Shown here piece by piece: positions 33,311 to 46,677 of a DNA stretch of 64,000 nt; within the stretch, counting starts at the first letter, position 1; every line of letters starts with the position of its first letter. A program made the position numbers and the translations under genes. The notes under the pieces are model-generated. The model saw only the letters and a list, made by a program, of their open reading frames with translations, had not been told where the DNA came from and searched no databases. This DNA comes from Apoderus coryli (Eukaryota > Arthropoda > Insecta > Coleoptera > Attelabidae), in contig OU452198.1 of the NCBI GenBank assembly GCA_911728435.2, positions 29,665,902-29,729,901 of the forward strand, read 5' to 3'.

Positions 33311-34849
33311 TTAATATTCTTACCTTGTGATACAAAACCGTTAAAATAAGATAACACAAACCCTCTAGCAAAAAGTGACAGCGAGATGCATGATATTGGC
33401 TGAAAGAGAATTAAAAAAGGATTCAGTCTATATAAGTGTGGGAGAGATGGCGATAGCAGGTACGATGATGACTAACATTAATTCAGCTGTTGGTCAGCTG
33501 ATGACTCTGGTAGTATCTATCATATTTGTATTCTTTAAAACAGAAAAACCGTTCTTGTAAACACCTGTTTGTACCTTACTTGAAATTATTTATGTGTCAT
33601 AAGCGCCAAGTAAGACACTGCTTTATTCGTTGATGCATTCGCCATATCTATATTGGAGTCCTGAGAGCAGGCAAAAAAAGGTTCCGAGTATTAATAATAG
33701 TAAGAACTTGAACACCGGACGGGAAGTCAAATATGTATTGCAATTTGTTCTGGAATGAGTTTGATGAAACAAACGGTTGGATACAGTTGTAGGACAAGGA
33801 ACATCGATTCGTGTGCTGTAACTGCATTGACTGAGTTGGAAAGATTGATCGAGACAATAATTAAAAGGTATAGTTCGACTCGTTTTCGAAAAGGATGTAA
33901 AAAACATTTAGGTATCAATATTAAAGTGCACGTCTTTTTGAGCGCACCATACGTGAGGAATCCAGGGGACTGATTGAAATTTCCCACTGTCATTAGTAAT
34001 GTTCACTTTTGCAAACAGAAGAAAATCGAACTAAAGCAATTGGTGATGTCACTAACGAAAATATTGAAAAACAATAGTTCCATAATATGTGATCGCTGGG
34101 GAACCCTAGTGAGTATTTTTTTTTTCATTCAACAGAAACAAAAGTTAGTTTAGTTTCGACGATGCCTAATAATCATTATATTGCTCAACAAAAGTTATAT
34201 AGATTCTGCAATTTAGACGTACGCATATTTTTGAACTTTTGCATTTTTCGATCAACCTCGATTACTCCAATGCTCTGTTTATTTTATATACCTATAGAGC
34301 TGTTATAAAACACTGTTAAATATTCTAAATACCCTAAGTGGAGAAAGAAATTTTAATGCATAATTATAATATAAAATGCAAAGCTACAACAATAATTTGT
34401 TGTACTTATAATGAAAAAGGATAAGTACATAATATATGAACAACAATAAAACTTTGTTAAACTCTATGTAGTATAGCGAAATATAGGAAAATAAAACTTT
34501 CGGATAACAAGGCTTTGCATACACTTGTATTTTATACAGAAAGTTGTGTTCTAGATGGTAACATGACCGAAGTTAGTTTTAGCTTAAAAAGACTGTACAT
34601 CCTCGTATATCTACATTCAAAAGTTACTTGATGCGGCTTATGAAAGTATGTCAGTTTATATAATATGTATTTTCTCTGTATACTTATTATTGTGTCTTTT
34701 GTTCTGGTAAGTCTGAAGTTTGCTAAATGAAGTTCAGTGACTTGAGATAAGAAATTATGGAACAGGTACTCTTATAATATGCATATATTTTGTAGTTATA
34801 ACCAGAAAAATAAAAGTGAAATTTTGACCTGGCAAATACAAAAAGAAAC
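33311..34849. other. Non-coding or unrecognised stretch
   Basis: Several overlapping short ORFs occur (33375-33560 plus strand; 33623-33993 minus strand in three frames; 33755-33973 plus strand). The base composition at 33600-34000 is less AT-rich than its surroundings, but I recognise no protein family and see no splice structure. Confidence 0.35.
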
Positions 34850-35060
34850 TTTGTTCATATCTCCTACGAATAGGAAATCGTCATTTCATTTTTCATATGA
34901 GTTTCACACTATACTTTTTCTACGACTCTTTAATGCTTTTGAATAAATTAAACATCATAATTTTTAGGAAAATATTTGTTTTTTGAAACTTACCTACACT
35001 CTCCCTGTTGGCGTAAGCCTAAATACGATGAGTTAAAAATACTAAATTGACTAGGTGGTG
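34850..35060 (-). repeat. Dispersed repeat, inverted partner of 48.2 kb
   Basis: Matches 48200-48420 in opposite orientation (GAGTTTCACACTATACTTTT, CTGTTGGCG and ACCTAAATACGATGAGTTAA). On the strand where both read alike, each has CGCCAACAGGG followed by a good donor, AG|GTAAGTTTC. Confidence 0.7.
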
Positions 35061-35810
35061 TTAAACTATATTCACTATCACTATCACTGTTTTCGTTATA
35101 TAAATAGCTTTGAAACCTTTGAAATTAGCGAAATAATTTAATAATAATAATTAACTATAAATTTGGTTTAATTCTATTGTCAGCGTTGCTATGGTGATTT
35201 TTCATATCCGATGCTACTTTTGTCATTACTAGGAAATTTACACGTGCAATTTTAAATATATTGCTGGGCAACTAGTGGGAAATGAAAAACAGCATTAAAA
35301 TGTACTACATTTTCAAATTATGATGGAACATATAATAAAGGCATTTAAAGAAAAAATTAGCATCTCAACCTAAATCTGATATAATTTTTTTATAAGGCAT
35401 AAATAGACAGTTAGACCTAGGTATTTGAATTTTTTGTTATACTCACCTCACATTTCCAATTAAAGATTAATTTTAGAGTCAAATTGAAACTTGGCAATAA
35501 TGAAATATTTTACTGTATAATAATGTTTAGTTATTAAAAAGAAATCTTCAAAATAAACAGAAACGACACACACTGTGCTCCAGTATGGTAAATATCGTAA
35601 TTTGCCTTGATTTACAGTGCCAGATTTAAAAATCTGGCACATCTGGTTCATCCCAATAATTCACCCTGTATGTAACTTTTTCCACCCGTAATAGACAGAA
35701 AACACAAAAAAATGTTTGTGATAACCTAGTTTTCTAATTTGTTTGAGGAAAACTCATGTGTCTAATTATTTTAATCGGAATGAAATGAACAAGCCAGGGA
35801 AATGTTTAGT

Positions 35811-38218
35811 CATAAATTAAGAAATAAAATAAAAAACAATAACCAAACAATAAAACAGTTTTAACAATGTGGAACAAAGTAAAACACAATTTAATAAACA
35901 TTACGATTATTAAACACAACAGCTCATTAACAGAATTATTCACTGTTGCAATATTATCAGAAATGACCATTACACATTTAAACATTCTTCAAAAAAGTGT
36001 ATTGAGGCCACAGATCTAGAAAAGGGGGAGATAAAACTGTTTACATTTCCAAGCGATCAAACATCATTATTTGCAGATATCGATAATGCCAAACTTCTGC
36101 TGTCATTCCCGCATTGTTTTCAAATACACTATTTTGATACGGCATTTTTTACCGTTTTAAAGCAAAATATAACTTAGTTGATGCTACTAATTTTTGTGTA
36201 TAATAAAACGATATACCCAAGATATTTTTTAGTTACTTTTTTATGAATTTTAACATATTCAAGACATATTTCACCAAATCATAATTTATTTATGAAATAC
36301 ACGTGGCAACTCTGTAAAGCAGAGCAACTTGAATAGTACGCGAAGAATTTACGATTTCTTTCATTCTTGTAATCAGCCGGTAGTTTGAGCTCTGTTGCCA
36401 AATATCCTTTGCTCTTGTTTTTATTTGCTTTTGGTTGGTGATTTTGAGGAATTTTGAGTGTTTTTTGTGCAAAAACTATAAAAAAAACAATTAACAATGG
36501 TGCGTCAGTGTATAGTTTGTAAAAATAATGAAAATTCCAACCTAAATTAGATATTTCGGAGGTAAGTAAGGTTACGACTTGTTATTGTTTATCAGTGGTG
36601 TAGTTTGCTTGCTCTACAAATTAAAAATAAATTGCTGTAAATAAATGCCTAATGTAATTGTTGATTTTTGTGATGTTATAGAGATGCTAGGTTCATCTTA
36701 CAGTATTTAAATCAAGGTTTAATTATAAACTAAGATAGCACTTCGTTAGATAACTAAATATATTAATACTGAATAGGTAGGTTCCAAAAGAATTAAATAA
36801 TTTCATATTGTAGGTTTCCAGTAAATTCGGAAAGACGCTTAAAGTGGCTACAGCTTTTGGGTCTGGAAAATCAGTATGTCCCCAAGTATGCACAAATATG
36901 CTCAAACCATTTTGATGTGAGCGACATTAAGATAACTGAGATTACTGGTCGAAAGCAAATTCGACCAGACGCTGAACCTCAATTATCATTTACTTTTAAT
37001 GAGCCTCTGTCGTACAGGCAATTATATATATGCTTAATAAAATGTGTCTATATAAAGGTATAATGTTCAATAATATTGTAATGAACATATGGTGTATTTA
37101 CCACACATCTAGATTCTAGATCTGTGGTATTTACTATTGTATTTATATTTATTTTTATTTTCAGCTCAGATTCAAGTGTAGCCGAATCCTCTCCAAGCAA
37201 ACCTAGTATGTAAGTAGATATTGAATATTTAGAGCATCAGATGTTGATCAAGCAAGGACCTATGTGATTCACAAACTGTAGCAATGCGATCTTATTAAAA
37301 TTAACTTCTTGGCTTATCTATAGATAACCACTCACTGAAATACTAAGCTAAAACATTTTATTTTTTAGAACTCCAGATGTTCATGAAGCAGGGATCTGTG
37401 ATCCAGAAACTTTTGAAATGCTAGTTGCTGAACAAGCAGTTGCTGACCCCTCGAGTGGCCCATCTGATTTGTAAGTGCTTTAAATTACAACATATAACTA
37501 ATATTGTGGAATTATGTGCTCTAAATATAATGTTATCAACGATTTATATTTTGTAATAATAAATTTTTCTTGTTAATTTTTTATTGTATTACATTTATTT
37601 ATCACATTAAACATTACATTTGGAAATTGTTTTTGGGGCACCAAGTATTTGGGTACACACTGTATAATATACTAGTTTCCCAGATAATATATAGTATACC
37701 TATCTCCTATATAATCCTATAACCATTATAGTCTAAAGTTATTTAGGATTAGATACGGTAATAATAATAATAAGATAAAATATATTTTTATCATAAACCA
37801 AAAAAAATAACGTTATTTTAAAAACCTACAATTTATCATTGCTTTATATCACTTTAGTGAACATCAACCGCCTAATTAAAATATAAAGAATGCCTTTAAA
37901 ACCGTACGTCACTGGTACATAAAACGAAATCGAATCGACAAATCAGGTACAACGTTGCCATTTTTTCTATCTGTCCTTTTCTATCTTATATATCAACTGC
38001 CAACTTATGTCTGATTGTAAACAAATGTGAATTATGAATGAAATTTCAGATAATGTTATATCTCTCGAGTTTCTAGATCTGTGATTGAGGCAGATGGATT
38101 TCATTTTGAACATCTTTTATAACCGTAATGTTTATAAAATTGTTTTTTACATTTCTCCACATTGTTAAAACTGTTTTATTGTTTGGTTATTGTTTTATAT
38201 ATTATTTCTTAATTTATG
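35811..38218 (+). mobile_element. TIR element carrying a THAP gene
   Basis: Inverted ends of about 105 bp start CATAAATTAAGAAATAA (35811) and end with its complement (38218). They share AACAATAACCAAACAATAAA and GTTTTAACAATGTGGA. Similar ACAGATCTAGAAA sequences lie further in on both sides. The THAP gene at 36497-37475 is inside and no catalytic domain follows, so the element is non-autonomous or reduced. I see no clear target duplication. The 35061-35810 stretch before it holds nothing I recognise. Confidence 0.7.
36497..37475 (+). pseudogene. THAP-domain gene with one nonsense codon
   Basis: Exon 1 (36497-36561) encodes MVRQCIVC, then a TAG at codon 18 (36548-36550), and ends at GTAAGT. Exon 2 starts at 36814 in phase and gives RFPVNSERRLKW...ICSNHFDVSDI. 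The THAP set is C5, C8, C51 and H54, with P24 and W33, exactly the spacing of the 29.2 kb gene. The region after it has a degraded AVPTIF box (DAEPQLSFTF). Two further exon-like pieces follow (about 37165-37208 and 37370-37470), each bounded by TTTCAG or TTTTAG and GTAAGT. They encode Ser/Glu-rich sequence. Exon 1 is 65 nt in both genes. Apart from the TAG the domain looks intact, so loss of function is recent or the stop is a sequencing error. Confidence 0.7.
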
Positions 38219-41200
38219 AAAAAATTATATCAGATTTTTCAAAAATCAAATACAGGGTGAAGTGTTGAAAATGAAGCAGTCAGATTTTTTCAATTCTGAA
38301 TATGTCAGTTAGTTGCCAGACACCAATACACAATTTTATAAAAAAATAAGATAAATCGACTTAATCATTGAAAAGATATGACGAAACATTGTTTTGATGA
38401 AGATTCATAATTCACCCTGTATATTAATAATTAAAACAAGGAGACATTTTGTAATGGTCATTTGATAATACCCTAACGAGCCTCTACTTATGGTAGAAGT
38501 ATGTACAGTTCCTCGTGACTCACCCTGTATAAATTTATGTTTATGTACAAAATTTGAACCAAAATAATAATTTCTAATCTATCTAATGTATACATACCTA
38601 CTTCCCAGTCCCAGTTAAACAGTTTTTTTTTTTTGCAAAACAATAATGTAATTGCGTTACCAAAATCTAGGTAATTAGAAATATAAAAAATCGGCCTTAT
38701 GTACCAAAACGATTATTTGCTTTTAAAGAGTAGATATTAGGGTGGCGTTATCCAAATAAAAGTAGATATTTCATTTATATTAATTTCCTTTTAAAAATCT
38801 ACCTACGCATAAAGTCAAGGGAAAATTTTTGTCACTAACTCGTATATTAACGAGTGAATTTTTTAATCAAAAACTTTGTTATGCAAATTACTGTGTATCA
38901 TTTTTTATTTGTTGATAAATAAATTTACAAACAAAAATGTTTTTGTGGCCTCTATGTATCAACACTGAATGAAAATTATTTCACTTTTTTTATTAAATTT
39001 AATTCTTAGTCCTCCGCCTATGTCGGCCGCATAAATGATATTCAAGTTGAACATATTGATGATGGTGGGCTGTTACAACGTTGGAAGGCAAGTTTTTATT
39101 TTAGCGTCTGTCTTTGTGATACGTTTGGGTTTAGTTGTCTAAATCTTTCGCAGTATTCGGGACAAAACAAAATATATTTTATGGATGAAATGTGTGGTCA
39201 ACTCCTTAAGTCAGTGGTAGATACCATGTTATGTTTTTGTGGTTGTCTAAATGTTTTTATTATATACGTAATATGTCACATTTTAATTAGGAATTTGTCT
39301 CAATAAGGTAATATAAAAAAAAACACTTTATTGAAATGTTAGTTTTTGATTGTACTAATACGGCTGTTTCGAGAAACTTGATGAAGTTGCGAATAAGCAA
39401 CGAAACGTTGTTAAAATATCACCTGATGTAGAAATAAAAAGTTATCTTATTTCGGAAATATTGTATTAACATATGAAACTAAGTACCCAAAAAAATACTA
39501 ATTGGAAAAAAATAGTTCTAATTTACCTTCTACAAGAAACACAAAGTATCAATAATTTATAAATATTTAAGATTACTGGACAAATTAAGAAGTAGCATTT
39601 CTGTGTAGAATAATATTAATAATAAAATTAATAATCCCGTAAAACTTCAGTGATCCTCAATTCCACATTTCATATTTTCTTTTCTAATTACGTGAATCTA
39701 ACATTATAACATTCATATAGAATATGACACCGCAATTTAGAATAATGAACACTTTGTTGACAGATGGATTGGATATTGGTTGATATTCATATATAGAAAC
39801 ATACATCCTGCTAAAACATTTTGATGACATATGACAAATAAATTTTAATTTATGTTAAATAATTAAACAGTACTAGTAATTTGGCGACATACAAATTGTT
39901 CGTTATATTTGTTCAGTTTTAATAATGTTTCACACATAATGATTGATTAGAGATATTAATTTTTTGCGTGAAACTTTAATTTGTGGCTGGATTTTTCAAA
40001 CTAACCCTTAGGTAGATGTACAGGGTGTTCCGCTGAAATTTGCCACCCCTTAACTTTTTCATTTTTAAATTTAGAACGAAACATTAAATATGAAAGTTGT
40101 AGTCAATTTTCTAATTCTTCAATCTGAGATATATTACAAACTTTACTGATAGCGATAAGACCAAATTCAAGAACGTCACGGCTTTCATTTTTGACCACAG
40201 CCATTTGTCGTTGAGTAATAAATTATCTCAAAAATATTTGGTAGTGCAATGAGTTCCTTATTAGCAGATTTTGTGTTGAACTTGACTTTGTTTCAATATT
40301 TTTCACTCTTGAATATGTTTTTGTTTTTAGTTATTGAGTATAGTTATCATTTCTAGTTTTTAAATGCTTACTTATAAACGGTGATATTTTATTTTATGAG
40401 ATGAGTTGAAAAATGGTTTAAACCAAATATCATTCTGTTTGTTTTTGGGTAACTTTTTTATGGTAAATTGTTGTTGTTATAAATAAATAATTTTATTATT
40501 ATTATTCATATTTCAAATATTAGCAAATTTGGTATGCCGAAACTCCTTATTTGTAATATCAAAACTATCGTTTACCATACCATTAGTGGCAGATCCTGAC
40601 CTTTTTCAGAAGAATATTAATTCTTTGATGTTTCAAATTGGCCTTAAGATGGACCTATCATCAAGGGGATACCACGGCAGCAACAGCGGAATTATAAATT
40701 GCCAGGATGAAGGGCCAGCAATTCAAGGGCGGCAGTAACCAAAATATCCCCTAAAAGTTTAAAGAAACACCGGCTACTAGTGTCTTTATAATTGGAACAT
40801 AATTCCCAACAAAAAAAATTCGGTCGATATTATATTCAGAGCAATTTATTTTACTAGCTAACACAACAAAATATGAATCGACCCCGACGATAGGCGCACA
40901 ATATTTCTCACAAAATTATTATTTTTTTGTATATACCTATTCAAAATTTTAAACGTTGTTGGTAAACAGGTAAACAGTAAACCTATATAAAATTTCTTGT
41001 ACAATCTCAACTCAATAAACGTCCAACTCCAAATTGTACAATCACTCTTAAATTTTCTTGTAAAACGTACAACAAGGTGTTGTCTTACTCCAGTTGATTA
41101 AATCCTTACCCAGGAGTCGTATCCAACCCACATTCCGTCAAACAACCACAGTTTATCGGAATTATATGATTAATCATTCACGAAAATGACATTCTATCGC

Positions 41201-42754
41201 GAAAACCAACAACCAGACAAACAGATATCACTTCAACGTTACCTGGCGGGGTACTTTAAAAAACTTAAAAAAGGCTTAAAATAACACGAAAGCGTGCTAA
41301 TTAACAGGAAGCACCTGAAAATTGGAGAAACTATAGCACAATAATACTCACGAACATTCGTAAAATTTTTCTAAATTTATACTTCTCTCGAAACCGCTAA
41401 TAATAATATCAATTACACGAGTCACTGACAAACAGATAGGCTTCACAAGCCTTTAGCCAAAATCGATTCGACGCACTGATATTTATTACCTTTTTTTTCC
41501 TATTTCAGCGATAGCGATGTATCAAAATAAATGAATAGGAAAAATATACTTCAATGTGGCTCACAAAACTTTTTGTTGTTGTTTTGTTTTTAAATTAATA
41601 TTCAAAACGTTCAATCATTATTTAATTAATTTAGATAATTAAACCGTATTACATCATGACTATAAATTAAAACCTTTAACCTACATTTATACGATCCGCA
41701 ATTGAGCTTGAAAACAACAATTCTTACAAAAAAGATAAAATGAAACAAATTACGTTTTTGATTTTATATTTTTCCACAAATAACCAAACCAACTGTCTAA
41801 CAACAATTGTTCCTGATACCAGTCAAAATGTTAATTATTAAACTACCTAGTTCACAAGTCGCAACAATGTTATATTATTCTCTAAAGTACCTAATCCATT
41901 TCATTTAAAATCTACCTTAAAAACTTTTAATTCGTTGATTTTGGCTTTCGATTATCTCAATATGTCTAAATATGCATTTAAGATATTTGCAAGAAATATC
42001 ATTAATGGGTACTAACACTAACTACTGTATTTACACTCTTAAGTATGACTTGTTTTTTTTAAGTTCTATTGATTAACCCACTGAACATGTAGATTATACT
42101 GTGGGTACTGTTTTTGGATCTATAAATAAATCTGTACGACTCATTAACTTTAAACAATATTCCAAGAACGGCTAGGAATTCTAGAAAAGTAAATAAAAAA
42201 ATGTGTAATAAAATTAGTTCGACAGCCTCAATATAGGTACATAAATGAAATTAAAAAAATCCCGAAACCACTTTTGATTTTTTATCGTCATAAAGATCTA
42301 AGTCCTGTGCATCTGCATTTAAAGACGATTTTAAAAAACCAACAATGACATACATGTTGGGCAATTGTGTTAACGTTTACTCTTCGTAATCGTAAAGCTG
42401 CGAGTTCAAAACTGGACCATGGAACTTTTTTCTGGTATTATTGAAATTGTAGCCGGGCCGCACATATTGTCACTCGACATGTTTATTAATTTCTTTTTAG
42501 CAGATATTTAATTGATATGGATAAATTATTTTGGAGTATTAAACAAATAAATAATGCGTTAATTGCCTCTAAGTTTTTTATTTAAAAGACAATAAACAAA
42601 CTAAAAAATTCAATATCAAAAATATGAATCCACATAGAATAAATCCTAATTATTCACGGACACATACACACACCTAAACTAAACTGATACTGTCGCACCA
42701 CTTTTCGAGAGCACATAATTCATGCTGCAGGTTTATACAATCTGCTACTGAGTT
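38219..42754. other. Non-coding stretch with scattered repeat ends
   Basis: No gene recognised over 4.5 kb. Several CACCCTGTAT/ACAGGGTG motifs (38258, 38410, 38522, 40020) look like termini of small MITEs common in arthropods. The ORF at 40529-40738 shows no family signature. At about 42405-42466 a B-box-like GAGTTCAAAACTGG precedes a TATTATTG-type stretch like that at 24.65 kb, a possible SINE piece. Confidence 0.4.
39378..39406 (+). other. Hammerhead-like core
   Basis: TTGATGA, one extra A, stem GTTGC (39386-39390), loop GAATAA, stem GCAAC (39397-39401), then GAAAC. This is the same architecture as the motifs at 27.8, 52.3, 58.0 and 61.5 kb. It differs from a true hammerhead by the extra base. 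Confidence 0.4.
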
Positions 42755-42905
42755 TAAGGGGGTGAAGATTTTCAAGTCATCAGCGAAAAATCGAGTACGC
42801 TAAAGTAAACACGGGTCGAGGTCATTGATGAAAAGAAGGAACAACAATGGACCCAAGTAGAATCTTGGGCGACTCCTGATGTAGCCGAGTAAAAATAAGA
42901 TTTGA
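42755..42905 (-). pseudogene. LINE reverse transcriptase fragment
   Basis: The minus strand reads LGPLLFLLFINDLDPCLL, a stop, then FADDLKIF. These are the GPLLF...INDL and (Y/F)ADD motifs of Jockey/CR1-type reverse transcriptase in correct order and spacing. Only about 50 codons remain, with one stop. Confidence 0.75.
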
Positions 42906-43279
42906 ACCAGTTGTAAAAGACATATATTACTTCCGATCATGGAAGTAAGAGTTGCATAAAGAATGTTTTGTTTTGAGTTTAATATTTTTAATTAGGCAAC
43001 ATGGAAATTTTATTTTATAATTTTTATGCGACGCGACGGTACAATATATTATGTAAATCAAATGGAATATAAATCATATTAGAAATGATCTACTGCAGTG
43101 TTTACATCATTAATAGCATCAAAATAAGACGAATCAATTAATCACATAGCCATATACAACATTACAAAATCTGCCTTTTTAAAGTTATAGCTTCTGTGTG
43201 AAGTGTTATGTGTAAACTGAATCTGGTTCTTGTTATCAAAGTTATCGATGCTGATTATTAGTACAGGATGGTAATTGTC

Positions 43280-43507
43280 TTAAATAACCATTGGATGATT
43301 ATTATGCTCTACTGTGCACAATAAATTCGAAAAAACCAAGTCAAGAAATCGACCACGACCATTAAAGATATTATTGTATTGACTAAGACCCAAAAAAGCA
43401 GAGATGTTATTTAAACAAGGATAGAGTTTGTGGGTGTTATTAGCAAGCACATAATTCGATACATTAAAGTCGCCTAAAAATATTACACCTACATCTAACA
43501 TCAGCAA
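43280..43507 (-). pseudogene. LINE endonuclease-domain fragment
   Basis: The minus-strand frame contains VIFLGDFNVSNYV and later GRFLDLVFSN, matching the GDFN and LDLVFSN motifs of the AP-type endonuclease of Jockey-like LINEs. It lies upstream of the RT fragment on the same strand, but too close for an intact element, so it is a deleted copy or a separate insertion. Confidence 0.7.
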
Positions 43508-44095
43508 TATATAATATCAGCAACGTAATCTAAGAGAATCCTTTTATAATTGCGAATGCAGTTAACGATCAATGTCCGAAAAGTTGATGTCAACAATCTA
43601 AGTGTCAATCTTCATGTCATAATCATATTCATTTGAATATTTACTATATTGGTTAAACTTATTATTATTTCAAGTCCTTCTTGAGATCACCGCTGATACC
43701 AAATTGTTTGTTTGCATCTTTTAGTGCATGGTATATGGTGAGGATATGCAGTCGATAAATGGTGGTGATTAGGTGTATCAGTTTTGTGACAAAATTTGTG
43801 GCTCTAGGATCGGTCTGTTTAGCCATATTGTAACAAAACAAAGACACACTGGCAATAGAATATACTTTTGTCCTACCCTGTATATATAATTGGGTAGTTT
43901 TCGATATTTTCTCTTAGTTTTATAGTTTTATACCTAAGTAACAAATTTATTATCTTGGGTGCCTGTGATAAAGAATTGATACCTAGAACAGGACATTTTT
44001 CTAGTCTAGAAAATATAATGTTTGTTTATGAGTTAGTTGAAAAGAGAAATGCATATATTAGAAAAGATAACCAGATGTTTTAGTTACAGGGTGGT

Positions 44096-45390
44096 CACTT
44101 TCAAAATTATCGAAATACCTTCATATAAATTAAATGTCGGACTTTTATTATTATATACAGCAGCTAATTGGAGGGCATCACGGTTTCCCATATCAAAGAA
44201 TATATATAAAGGGCGAATAAAAAAACAATGGGTTTTTGTCCAGTCCCTGATTCGGGAGATTGAGAAGTCATTATAAAATCGTACTGTGTCTTGCTTTACA
44301 AATGGTAGTGACTGGTTAATCCTTTGAACGAACTCCAACATAACATACCTAAGTAACAACAATCATCCCAGTCGACATAAAAATGTATTTTATTTCTACG
44401 ACGTAAACTACTGCCACCCTGTAGTTGTATTTTATAGGGGTGTATGTTCAATACTCTTTTCTTATTGGCCATTTTTCATTCTGTAGTACCTACTTGTCAT
44501 TTTTATGAGGCAATTTGGAAAATGCAATAGGACTTTCAAGTTAGATTCCTTTTAGCCTTGGTAGGGTCTAGAGGTACCAATTTTATGAAGTTAAATTGAA
44601 TATTTTAATTTGTTTTTGGACTTGGTAGATTTTTCACAGTTAAGAATTATTTTCTAGTTTTTGTTTAAAAGTATATTAGTATAAAGACTAAGTCCATTTC
44701 TTTTTAATTCTGAAATAGTGAATTTTTCTAAAGTTAAAGTTTCCGTAAGTTTTTGTTAATTGTTTTAATTAAGGCCTTTTTGTTCCAAATCAGTTTTTTA
44801 TAAAGATTAAGTTGTTTCGTTTAGTAATTGAAAAAAAATCAGTTTTCAATTGTAATTAAAGTTTCGTATGGAAATTAATATAATTATTCGTAATTAGATT
44901 AATTTACCTATTTTAAATTGCACAAGAAATTACTAAGATTTTCTTCTAAATTTTCATTCTCGTTTAATTGTTTTATTCTTTTTTTATTTATACATATTTA
45001 TTTCTTTGTTGTTATTCATTTTCTTTATTAATTTTAATTATTAAATTTAGTTGATTTGAAAAACCCAAATCGTGTGTTTTATTTCAAATAAAGTTTTCAT
45101 TATGTTGCTGAACAGAAGGGTCGTTTAATTAATAATTTTCTTTTTTTTGTGTGTGACCAGCAGAGATCCAGAATTATAAAAGGTTAGTAAATTTTACATT
45201 ATTTTAATACAGATTAATAAAGTTGATATTCTTTGTTTGTTCTTCTTTAAGTAAAACCGCTCGTAAAGCTTGAATCGAACCAGTAACAATTTGAATACCA
45301 TATAGGGGTTCATTTGGGTTGAGCTATAAAATCAGTATTCTTTCTGATATATACACAACACCCGGCAATTCAAAATGGTTACAATATTAG
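44096..45390. repeat. Copy A of a 1.1-1.3 kb dispersed repeat
   Basis: Aligns in the same orientation with 52535-53632. Shared landmarks are CATCGAAATACCTTCAT-like sequence, CAGTCG.TGATTCGGGAGATT, TTATTGGCCATTTTTCATTC and AATACAGATTAATAAAGTTG. An inner unit of about 330 bp is bounded by ACAGGGTGG and CCACCCTGT. Copy A has extra sequence around 44550-44730. The ORFs at 44037-44276 and 44084-44362 fall in it and are not supported as genes. Confidence 0.75.
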
Positions 45391-45977
45391 GGTTCACAAC
45401 AGATAACCCTGAGTTGGAATAATTCATACGCTTTAGCGAGTGAATGGTGATGATGATACTTGATAGTAAGCATTGACGGGAGTCGACTAGGGTAAATCGT
45501 CATTAAGTAGGTGCCTATGGGTGCCTTTAGTGTGCCTTATTGTCTTTTCTATTCCTGCTATTCTTGATTGGTAGATCCTACTTATCGATGTCAGCTTTAC
45601 TTTTGGACAATTTTATGAAGGTAGGGTTCCATAAGTTTTGCCACTTGTTTTTTATTTGTTTGTCAAAAGAGGTTAAGATCTTAAGACATTGAAACATTTC
45701 AGTTGTCAATTCAATATGCATGCTATGTAACCCAGAAAAAATGATGTTATGTTGTTTTAGGTTATCAATCCCACTATACTATACCTAACTGTAATGGACG
45801 AAATGGAGTCAGTGTACGGAGCATCTATCATAAAGTTGGGACAATGGTCCTTTATCGTCGACATAAATTCAACTCCCTTTTGCATTTTTTATGAAAGATG
45901 TGCAATTAACAAATTTATCGCAATTTATAAATGACGTTTGCAATCAAACGTTAGTTTAATAGTATATTAAGTATTAA

Positions 45978-46080
45978 GGGCGGTAAAGCATTCGTTGCAG
46001 CCCGCCGCTGTATAGACGCACGAGTGAGCGAAGCGAGCGAGGGCAGCTATACAGCGAAGGGCTGCAGCGGCTTTACCGCC
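45978..46080. repeat. GC-rich interrupted hairpin
   Basis: Three consecutive paired blocks, GGGCGGTAAAGC, TGCAGCCC and GCTGTATAG, are followed by a loop containing GAGCGAAGCGAGCGAG and then the complementary blocks in reverse order. GC content is far above the surroundings. TTACCGCCC occurs again at about 46633-46641. Confidence 0.8.
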
Positions 46081-46097
46081 AGTGGTGCTTACAAATG

Positions 46098-46677
46098 TTT
46101 TTCGCCTGCCTCTTCAGACAACAATATTAAACCAAAAGAACTTTATTTTAATAACTAATTATTACTGTTATGAACTGACAGTTTTTGACAGTAATTAATG
46201 GGAGTATTTTTTGACGTACATGATAATAGGCGTTATCCTTTGACAAACTCAGATCAGATAAACTTATGTGACAGGCTCACATGTCAGTTTTGAGTATTTT
46301 AAATGTAGAAAGAAACTGTCAAATTATTATCTGAGCGTGTACGCTATAGAAATTTGATTTAAGAATCTTAGGTATATTTCGGTACTACAATAATAATTAA
46401 AAAGTGATTACTAATTAATAATGGACAATTTTAAATAATTAAATAGGTTTAGCGGAATGGCAGACGACTACCTAAGTAAACTTTCTCAATTAATTGTCAA
46501 CTTATCCTCTAGATGGAATGCACATTAAGTTAAGTGAGTGAAAACTACTGATGTTAATGTTATTATTGGAAATCTAATAGTAGCGCCATCTATGAAAAAA
46601 AAAAATAAAATGAGCGGGCGCTAACGGGTCATTTACCGCCCGCATAAACTCTGTTTAAGTGCAGGCAGGCGAAAAAA
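46098..46677. repeat. MITE with TTTTTCGCCTGCCT termini
   Basis: The left end TTTTTCGCCTGCCT (46098-46111) is inverted at 46663-46677. The interior is AT-rich and non-coding except for a short GC-richer part near 46610-46645. It directly follows the hairpin. Confidence 0.6.

Noticed and set aside
33623..33993. Cluster of overlapping ORFs in several frames
   Set aside because: Mutually overlapping on both strands, no family match, no splice structure; local composition alone explains them.
40529..40738. 69-residue ORF
   Set aside because: No start context, homology pattern or neighbouring exons.
44037..44362. ORFs on both strands with a membrane-like segment
   Set aside because: Part of the dispersed repeat; the second copy at 52.5 kb has different frames.
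46098..46677. CRISPR-like or tandem array near the GAGCGAAGCGAGCGAG run
   Set aside because: Only a short local repeat inside a hairpin loop; no regularly spaced repeats. The window is eukaryotic.
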